Source of the DNA: Alphaproteobacteria bacterium
GTDB lineage: Bacteria > Pseudomonadota > Alphaproteobacteria > ATCC43930 > CGMCC-115725
Reading direction: 5' to 3'
Length of the DNA stretch: 20,054 bases
NCBI GenBank assembly: GCA_028866355.1
Contig: JAGWIH010000009.1
Location: forward strand, 1-20,054
Numbering within the stretch: the stretch's first letter is position 1; every line of letters begins with the position of its first letter. This document shows positions 15,402 through 20,054 of this stretch, piece after piece. The notes under the pieces are model-generated. The model was not told the DNA's origin. It searched no databases and saw only the letters and a program-made list of their open reading frames with translations. A program made the translations under genes and the position numbers.

Positions 15402-15809
15402 TCCAGCCGGATCATTTGCCGGAATCCGTGGGGTGAAAGTTAACCGCGCCCGAAGTTATCCACCGGAATTACAAAACACTAACGAACTCATGTCTTTTTT
15501 GTCTCTATCCTATTGAATCCACGCCAAATTGTCGGTCTAACCGCTTGCCGAAATCCACCGGTTCGGCGATAGTTTTCCCCACGTAATCGGACGATAAACA
15601 GCCGGCATTCGGGCGTTTCACGGCCTGCCGGTCAACGGACAACGAACGTTCGAGGGGCATTTCGATGCATTGTTTGATTTCACGGCGCCAAGCAGCGCGT
15701 TAGCCAAGCGCGCGGCGTTGCGTGTCGTACGGCCGACCGAAAACCGGATCGGAAATGGCGCAGAACGCGCCGACAACGATGTGAAAAGAGCTTAACCGGG
15801 GGAGCGTAA
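15402..15809. other. 408-base non-coding stretch upstream of the small 81-residue gene
   Basis: No convincing gene is seen. The first half is richer in A+T than its surroundings and contains DnaA-box-like sites, TTATCCACC (15456-15464) and TTTTCCCCA (15573-15581), each one mismatch from TTWTNCACA. A weak promoter-like pair TTGAAT (15513-15518) and TCTAAC (15536-15541) has a 17-base spacer. A perfect 10-bp palindrome CGAACGTTCG lies at 15643-15652, and a long-range stem CCGGCA/TGCCGG at 15602-15631. It probably carries the promoter and a long leader of the downstream gene. Confidence 0.5.
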
Positions 15810-16055
15810 ATGGTTGAGCAAGTTGCGGCGGTTGCCGCGCGTGATCTAGCCGAAACCAGCTATCCGTCGGCACCCGAGGGGGAACCCGAGCCCAAGCCCA
15901 TTGCACCGGTCGACGACATCGACCAGTGCCTCGAAGCGGTTGCGGATCTGGCTCTCGACATCGGTTATTTCTCCGATCTCGTTGCCGCCGAGCGGCGGCT
16001 TACGATGATCCGCGCGTGGGTACAGCGCGAGATGGCACGGTACGAGGACCTTTGA
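15810..16055 (+). CDS. Hypothetical protein, 81 residues
   Basis: The ATG has a strong GGGGGAG (15798-15804) at 5-base spacing, which supports translation. The N-terminal ~35 residues are Ala/Glu/Pro-rich and probably disordered. Residues ~36-81 (DDIDQCLEAVADLALDIGYF, then AAERRLTMIRAWVQREMARY) look like two helices. There are no transmembrane segments or signal peptide and a single Cys. I recognise no family. It sits after the long non-coding stretch and is convergent with the HTH regulator gene (31 bases between stops). Its position beside a flagellar cluster hints at nothing specific. Confidence 0.65.
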   Translation: MVEQVAAVAARDLAETSYPSAPEGEPEPKPIAPVDDIDQCLEAVADLALDIGYFSDLVAAERRLTMIRAWVQREMARYEDL

Positions 16056-16086
16056 GAGTGCGGCAAGCCGGCGGTCATCGTCGGCT

Positions 16087-17211
16087 TCATGGATAAACCG
16101 CCGCCGCGATCCGGAAGACCTCCGCGATCGTCGGATCGTCCAGCGCAATCTCTTCGTCCGGATTGTAGAGGCGCAGCCGCGTGTCCTTGAACCCGTCGCC
16201 GACGACGACGGCGCAATCGGCGCGCTTTCCCTTGGCGCGCACGAACAGCACGAGATCACCGACGGTCGGCATGCGCTTGGTGTTGACGTACACCAGCGAA
16301 CCCGGCCGCAACGCGATGCCGACGCGATTGGAATAAGCCCGCGCGGCAAACCAGCCCTCGCCCGTCCCACAGAAATCCGGAATCGGCACGGTGCCGATCG
16401 CGGCCGTCCGGTCGAAAACGAATTCCGGGTTCGGCCCGCTGCTCATTTCGCCATAGACCGAGAGGGTTTCGACCGTCCGCGGCGTCACGACGCGCAGCGA
16501 TCGACGCAAGGCTTCGCGCTCGAGCACGCCGACGCCGGCGAAGCGCTCGTTATCCCACAACAGAGCGCGCGGTCGGCGCGGCAGCAGGTCTTCCGGCGCG
16601 ACGCCCTTCTTCAGCTCCTGCTGATGGGTGGCAATCCGTTCTTCGATCATCTTGTTGAGGGCGCGCTCGGACAGCTTGTAGAAATCGGCAATCGCCTTGA
16701 GCTCTTCGGCTGTGGCCAGCCGCGTCGCCATCTCGATGCGGTGATAGACCGAGATCGTTTTGCCGATGGCTTCGGCGACGTCGGTCAGCGTCTTTCGATG
16801 CTTGGTGCGCAGCGCCGCCAACACATAGGCGATCGCCGCCGCTCCCGATTCGACGCTCCAGCGCACGGTGTCGCGCTGGACGCGGCCCCATTCGCGGATG
16901 TCGGCCGCGGAGTCACGGCCTTTCACCACCGGGATCTCTTCGGCGCGGACGCCAAGCACGCGCGCAAGGTCCTCGATCTGAAGATTGGTCAGGCGACGGG
17001 CGCCGGATTCGACTTTCGAAATCGTCGACACGCCCATCGGCGGCGAAAGCGACTGACCGAGCTCGGATTGCGTCAGCCCTTTCGCCTTGCGCAGCCGCTC
17101 GATGTTGTTGGGGAACACGACCTCGCCGCGCACGACGTTGCGGCCGCTCGTCGAGGCCAGCGCCATGCGGCCCGCAAGTTCCGTTACGCGATCGTCGCGA
17201 TGCTCAGCCAT
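16087..17211 (-). CDS. Transcriptional regulator: two XRE-type HTH domains plus a degenerate S24 (LexA/CI-like) domain
   Basis: This 374-residue protein has a first XRE helix-turn-helix at ~34-93 (NIERLRKAKGLTQSELGQSL, then STISKVESGARRL), a second HTH-like region at ~128-190 (KTLTDVAEAIGKTISVYHRI, EMATRLATAEELKAIADFY), a linker, and a C-terminal S24-like domain (~250-374). In that domain WFAARAYSNRVGIALRPGS aligns without gaps to the family's YFALRVRGDSMEP-type stretch, placing Arg296 where the catalytic Ser belongs. The usual catalytic Lys after the GD.V strand is also not evident, so self-cleavage is unlikely. The N-terminal ~30 residues are an extra lead. The start ATG has only a weak GAGAG. 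The gene lies 130 bases downstream of flgM on the same strand; a link to flagellar control is possible but not shown. Confidence 0.85.
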   Translation of the reverse strand: MAEHRDDRVTELAGRMALASTSGRNVVRGEVVFPNNIERLRKAKGLTQSELGQSLSPPMGVSTISKVESGARRLTNLQIEDLARVLGVRAEEIPVVKGRDSAADIREWGRVQRDTVRWSVESGAAAIAYVLAALRTKHRKTLTDVAEAIGKTISVYHRIEMATRLATAEELKAIADFYKLSERALNKMIEERIATHQQELKKGVAPEDLLPRRPRALLWDNERFAGVGVLEREALRRSLRVVTPRTVETLSVYGEMSSGPNPEFVFDRTAAIGTVPIPDFCGTGEGWFAARAYSNRVGIALRPGSLVYVNTKRMPTVGDLVLFVRAKGKRADCAVVVGDGFKDTRLRLYNPDEEIALDDPTIAEVFRIAAAVYP

Positions 17212-17288
17212 GGATCTCTCGTGTCGCCGTCAAAAGGGTCTGGACGTTGCCGGAAGCATGGTCGGTAACTTAGCGATTTTCCTATTTT

Positions 17289-17308
17289 TTGCAACAATAA
17301 TTTCGCAA
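17289..17308. promoter_or_regulatory. Candidate operator/promoter upstream of the HTH-S24 regulator
   Basis: A 20-bp AT-rich imperfect palindrome with TTGC and GCAA ends (7 of 10 pairs match) lies 78 bases upstream of the regulator start in the otherwise unusually A+T-rich gap 17212-17341. XRE-type regulators often bind such sites and repress themselves. The symmetry is visible; binding is inferred. Confidence 0.3.
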
Positions 17309-17341
17309 TTTTCCCCGTTATCCCCGGCTTTCAGCCAGCCC

Positions 17342-17662
17342 TCAGCCCGATGTGGCCGTGAGCTGCGCTTCGATCTCCATCAGGCGCTGGGCGATGTTCT
17401 GGGCGTTAACCGGCAGCTTACCTTGCTCGATCGCGGTGCGGATCTGCTCGACACGCTGTTGGTCCACGGAAGGGATGTTTTGCGCCATGGTGTTGATCGC
17501 GTTGAGAAGCGTTTGCGCGTGCGAAACCTCGCCGCTGTCGACGGAATTCGCGGCAACCCTCGACGGCGCGGCGTCAGGCTTGCCGCCGGCGGCCGACATG
17601 CCCGGCGCCGTGGCATCGGCAACGATTGGATTGGTCACGCCACTGATGGGATTGGTCGTCAT
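17342..17662 (-). CDS. flgM: Anti-sigma-28 factor FlgM
   Basis: This is a 106-residue FlgM-like protein. The disordered N-terminal half (MTTNPISGVTNPIVADATAP, Ala/Pro/Gly-rich) and the C-terminal sigma-binding helices VDQQRVEQIRTAIEQGKL, then NAQNIAQRLMEIEAQL, fit the family pattern (VD..RV..IR.AI..G.....IA..L...E). FlgM holds sigma-28 (FliA) inactive until it is exported through the completed hook. The ATG at the complement of 17660-17662 has AAGGAGT (complement of 17668-17674) at ideal spacing; a longer frame to 17713 lacks such a site. It follows fliS on the same strand by 58 bases, so it is probably the last gene of a fliD-fliS-flgM unit. Confidence 0.85.
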   Translation of the reverse strand: MTTNPISGVTNPIVADATAPGMSAAGGKPDAAPSRVAANSVDSGEVSHAQTLLNAINTMAQNIPSVDQQRVEQIRTAIEQGKLPVNAQNIAQRLMEIEAQLTATSG

Positions 17663-17720
17663 CGTCCACTCCTTGCTGGAACGTTCCCTGCTGTTCCTGA
17701 TCCGCAATGCCATCGCATGG

Positions 17721-18104
17721 TCATTGCACGGATAGATCGGCGTGCGGAAACCGCAGCCGCCAGAATTTCCCGACGTCCTCGATCACGGCCCGCGCCGAGA
17801 CGATCGCATCCTTATCGTCGTTGGCATTCCCCTTGACGATGCCGTCGATGACGAAGCGATAGAGCTTGGCGAGACGGGTGCTCAATTCGCCTGGTTGCAC
17901 GCCGGTAAGGCCGAGCATGAATTCCATCACGCGGCCGGCGCGCGCCAACACGCGCGCCTTTTCCGCACGATTTTCGTCGTCGATGGCGGTCTCGGCCCGC
18001 GTCAGGAAAAACTGGACGGCGTCGAGTGCGACGATCATCAGGCGCTCGGATGAGATGCCAGCGCAATCGACGCTGCGATAGGCTGCCAGTGGGTTCGGGT
18101 TCAT
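17721..18104 (-). CDS. fliS: Flagellar export chaperone FliS
   Basis: This 127-residue all-helical protein is typical in length for FliS. It opens with NPLAAYRSVD, followed by ERLMIVALDAVQFFLTRAET and a long helix with ARVLARAGRVMEFMLGL, then LAKLYRFVIDGIVKGN, the pattern of the four-helix FliS fold. FliS binds the C-terminus of flagellin in the cytoplasm, prevents its polymerisation and delivers it to the export gate; in several species it also binds FlgM. Its start lies three bases after the fliD stop, so the two genes are surely co-transcribed. Confidence 0.88.
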   Translation of the reverse strand: MNPNPLAAYRSVDCAGISSERLMIVALDAVQFFLTRAETAIDDENRAEKARVLARAGRVMEFMLGLTGVQPGELSTRLAKLYRFVIDGIVKGNANDDKDAIVSARAVIEDVGKFWRLRFPHADLSVQ

Positions 18105-18107
18105 GGT

Positions 18108-19694
18108 TTAGCTCGTGGTTGATGACGCGGTGCTGAAATACTGAGTGAGGAAGCTGCTGACCGTCGTAAGCTGCTGCAGCGTTTGCTGGGCTGCGCTGTA
18201 CTGCTGGGTCAACAGTAGGGTCTGTTGTTGCGCCTGTTGCTGGAGTGACGTGATTTGCTGATTCATTGAGGTAATGGTCGCATTGAGATTGCTGATCTCT
18301 TGAGTCACCGACCCGGTTGACGGCGCCAGCGCGCCGTTCAGGAGACCGGTAATCTGGCTATAGAGGCCCGAACTGACGCTGACAGTGCCGAGCGCGCCGG
18401 TGACACCGGCCGCAATGTCGAGCGACAGGCCGCTGGCCGCGCCCGCACCGTTGACCGTCAGCACGCCGCCGGTGCCGCTTGCGGCTTGGCCGTTGACCGT
18501 GCCGACCACGGTGCCGCCGGTATTCGACGTGATGTTGACGGCATAGGTGCCGGCCTTGGCGGCACCGACTCCAGCGACCGTGACGTCCGAACTGGTTGCC
18601 GTGCCGACGCCGCCGAGAAGCGCGGCCACGGCGGCATAATTCGTGCTTACGGCACTTGCGAACGTGCTGCTGTTGAGTGTGACCGTTCCGCTCGACGTGA
18701 CCGAAAAGCCGATCGAGCTCAGCGACGTGTAGGGCGTTCCGGACGGCAGACCGACGCCGCCGGGTCCTGAGACGGCGTTCAGCATATTTTGGAGCAACGT
18801 TTCGATACCGACATCGCCGAGCAGCGGGCCGGCGCCCTTGGTCGGGTCGAATGTATTGTATTGGCCGATTGTCGTGGCCGCGCTGTTGAGCGCGCTGACG
18901 ACGGCTTGCGCCGCTGTCGCCAGGCTCGACGTGTTGGTGGCGACCGTGACCGTTGCCGAACCGCTCGCCTGCAAGGTCAGGGTGACGCCAGGGATAGAAC
19001 CGCCGATGGTGTTGGAACCGCTGGAAATCGCGATGCCATTGAGCGTGAATCCGGCGTTCGACGCCGCCTGGGATTCGGTCATCGAGCTGCCGCTGCCGTG
19101 ATAGCTGAGGCTGGTGAGCCCGCCCGTGCCGGTCACCGTAAAGCCATTGGCCGAGCCAGTCTTGTCGCCGGTCAGAGTCAGCTCATAGCCGGTGCCGTCG
19201 AAAACGACCGCGGCGGAAACGCCGGTGTTCGCCGTATTGATCGCGGCCGCGACGCCGGCGAGCGTATCCTGGCCGGTCGGCACATTGACCACGACCGCCG
19301 AACCGGTGCCGACTTTGATCGAAATTGTGCCGCTGCCGAGCGAACTGCTCTGGCTGCTGAAACGACTGGAAATCAGATTTTCCGCATGCGCGAGAACGAT
19401 ACCCGACAGCGAATAGGTTCCGGGCGTCGCCGTGGACGTGGCCGTGCCGGACACCGTGCCGTTGGGCGTGGCGGTAACCGTCAGCGGCGGTGTCGACGAC
19501 AGACTGGCAAGCTGCGCCATCGCCGATTGCAGGCTCGAAAGCGAACTCTGCACCTGGCCGAGCGCCGAGATCTCGGTCTGGATCGGTTTTTCCTGGTTCT
19601 GAATCAGCGTGGCCGGCGCCTGGAAAGCAGCGCTGGCCTGTTGGATCAGGCTGGTGATCTGGCTGGCACTCAGGACGCCGCTTACTGTTGTCAT
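18108..19694 (-). CDS. fliD: Flagellar filament cap protein (hook-associated protein 2)
   Basis: This 528-residue FliD has an N-terminal FliD_N region (~8-105: SQITSLIQQASAAFQAPATL and a coiled-coil helix with SALGQVQSSLSSLQSAMAQL). The middle is long, Ser/Thr/Gly/Val-rich and beta-type, and the C-terminal FliD_C coiled coil ends LQQLTTVSSFLTQYFS, close to the classical C-terminus. FliD caps the growing filament and folds each flagellin subunit into place outside the cell, after export by the flagellar type III system without a cleaved signal. GAGGAGG (complement of 19700-19706) precedes the ATG at 5-base spacing. The central region is somewhat longer and more repetitive than in enteric FliD. 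Confidence 0.9.
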   Translation of the reverse strand: MTTVSGVLSASQITSLIQQASAAFQAPATLIQNQEKPIQTEISALGQVQSSLSSLQSAMAQLASLSSTPPLTVTATPNGTVSGTATSTATPGTYSLSGIVLAHAENLISSRFSSQSSSLGSGTISIKVGTGSAVVVNVPTGQDTLAGVAAAINTANTGVSAAVVFDGTGYELTLTGDKTGSANGFTVTGTGGLTSLSYHGSGSSMTESQAASNAGFTLNGIAISSGSNTIGGSIPGVTLTLQASGSATVTVATNTSSLATAAQAVVSALNSAATTIGQYNTFDPTKGAGPLLGDVGIETLLQNMLNAVSGPGGVGLPSGTPYTSLSSIGFSVTSSGTVTLNSSTFASAVSTNYAAVAALLGGVGTATSSDVTVAGVGAAKAGTYAVNITSNTGGTVVGTVNGQAASGTGGVLTVNGAGAASGLSLDIAAGVTGALGTVSVSSGLYSQITGLLNGALAPSTGSVTQEISNLNATITSMNQQITSLQQQAQQQTLLLTQQYSAAQQTLQQLTTVSSFLTQYFSTASSTTS

Positions 19695-19713
19695 TGCTGC
19701 CTCCTCAGCAACT

Positions 19714-19731
19714 CTCTCACCGCTCTCACCG
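19714..19731. repeat. 9-bp tandem direct repeat upstream of fliD
   Basis: CTCTCACCG occurs twice head to tail (19714-19722 and 19723-19731) in the fliC-fliD gap, just upstream of the fliD ribosome binding site as read on the minus strand. It may be incidental or part of a leader. Confidence 0.4.
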
Positions 19732-19760
19732 CCTCCGGACCTTCACTTTGACTCGGATGC

Positions 19761-19795
19761 GAGGAAACCATCCCGGCAACGGACAACCGGGATGG
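19761..19795 (-). terminator. Probable intrinsic terminator after the flagellin gene
   Basis: Read on the minus strand, CCATCCCGG (complement of 19787-19795) pairs perfectly with CCGGGATGG (complement of 19768-19776) across a 10-base loop and is followed by TTTCCTC. It lies 24 bases after the flagellin stop codon, so it should end most flagellin mRNA before fliD. The T-run is short, so some read-through into fliD is likely. Confidence 0.7.
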
Positions 19796-19819
19796 CTCCC
19801 TCGACTCCCGAGTCCTAGC

Positions 19820-20054
19820 CTACTGTTGCAGCAACCGGAGGAAGCTCTGCTGCAACTCGCCGGACTTGGCGAGCGCGTCAACTCCGGCCTGTTGCAGGAT
19901 TTGCTCCTGCGTCAGCTGGGTCGTGACCGCGGGTATGTTCGCGTCCTGGATGGTGGACAGCGCCGAGGTCATGTTCACCTGCGTGGTTTGCAGGTTGGAC
20001 ACGCTCGCTTGCAACCGCTGCTGGATGGCGCCGAGCTGACCGCCGACGTTTTCC
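19820..20054 (-). CDS. fliC: Flagellin, C-terminal part (5' end outside window)
   Basis: The last 77 residues of a flagellin are visible, running off the window end. ENVGGQLGAIQQRLQASVSN, then LSTIQDANIPAVTTQLTQEQ and ILQQAGVDALAKSGELQQSF show the conserved Flagellin_C (D0) coiled-coil helix with the A-Q-ILQQAG signature; the protein ends LRLLQQ, close to the usual LSLL ending. Flagellin is exported through the flagellar channel, polymerises under the FliD cap, and its C-terminus is bound by FliS, both encoded just downstream. The TAG stop is the complement of 19820-19822. Whether this is the only flagellin gene cannot be seen here. Confidence 0.9.
   Translation of the reverse strand, partial: ENVGGQLGAIQQRLQASVSNLQTTQVNMTSALSTIQDANIPAVTTQLTQEQILQQAGVDALAKSGELQQSFLRLLQQ

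Noticed and set aside
15456..15581. Chromosome replication origin
   Set aside because: Only two imperfect DnaA-like boxes are present, with no AT-rich unwinding element of note and no dnaA, dnaN, hemE or parAB neighbours.
18486..19751. Plus-strand frames opposite fliD (including one of 320 codons)
   Set aside because: These are mirror frames of the Ser/Thr/Gly-rich fliD sequence; fliD has a strong ribosome binding site and conserved ends.

Overview
This window is about 20 kb of GC-rich chromosome with dense, mostly short-spaced genes. The gene set and protein style (PII plus type I glutamine synthetase in tandem, a YciA thioesterase, ParE, a PAS_5-type protein, a polar-type flagellar cluster) suggest a motile, free-living alphaproteobacterium, perhaps near the Rhodospirillales or Hyphomicrobiales. 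That placement is inferred from protein resemblance alone. I saw no rRNA, tRNA, CRISPR array, insertion sequence or prophage.

Layout. (1) 1-1804: the end of glnB, then glnA and a strong intrinsic terminator (nitrogen assimilation). (2) 1858-4140: an acetamidase/formamidase-family gene overlapping, by ATGA, a PP-loop ATPase of the diphthine-ammonia-ligase type, followed by a small proline-rich reading frame. (3) 4086-6614: a YciA-type acyl-CoA thioesterase (minus), divergent from parE (topoisomerase IV subunit B). (4) 6640-8643: an FMN-dependent azoreductase and a small exported protein (minus), divergent from a LysR-type regulator, with inverted repeats between them. (5) 8715-9416: an alpha/beta hydrolase (minus). 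(6) 9561-12912: four co-directional genes: a RhlE-like DEAD-box helicase, a stand-alone Lrp/AsnC ligand-binding (RAM) protein, an FAD-dependent ferredoxin-reductase-type enzyme and a Rieske ferredoxin. (7) 13000-15401: a GT87/DUF2029 membrane glycosyltransferase, a convergent small lipoprotein and a PAS-domain protein. (8) 15402-15809: a 408-base non-coding stretch, then an 81-residue protein of unknown function. (9) 16087-20054, all minus strand: a tandem-HTH regulator with a degenerate S24 domain, then (in transcription order from the window end) flagellin, fliD, fliS and flgM.

How the parts may work together. GlnB and GlnA handle ammonia sensing and capture; the adjacent amidase could release ammonia and the PP-loop ATPase could use it, but the terminator after glnA argues for separate transcripts. 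The FAD reductase and Rieske ferredoxin form a two-protein electron-transfer pair whose terminal oxygenase is not in the window. FliC, FliD, FliS and FlgM are the late export substrates, chaperone and anti-sigma factor of flagellar filament assembly, here unusually grouped together.

I did not find a clearly new defence or mobile system. The most interesting leads are the overlapping amidase/PP-loop pair, the orphan reductase-Rieske pair, the regulator whose S24 domain carries Arg where the catalytic Ser should be, and the flgM placement.
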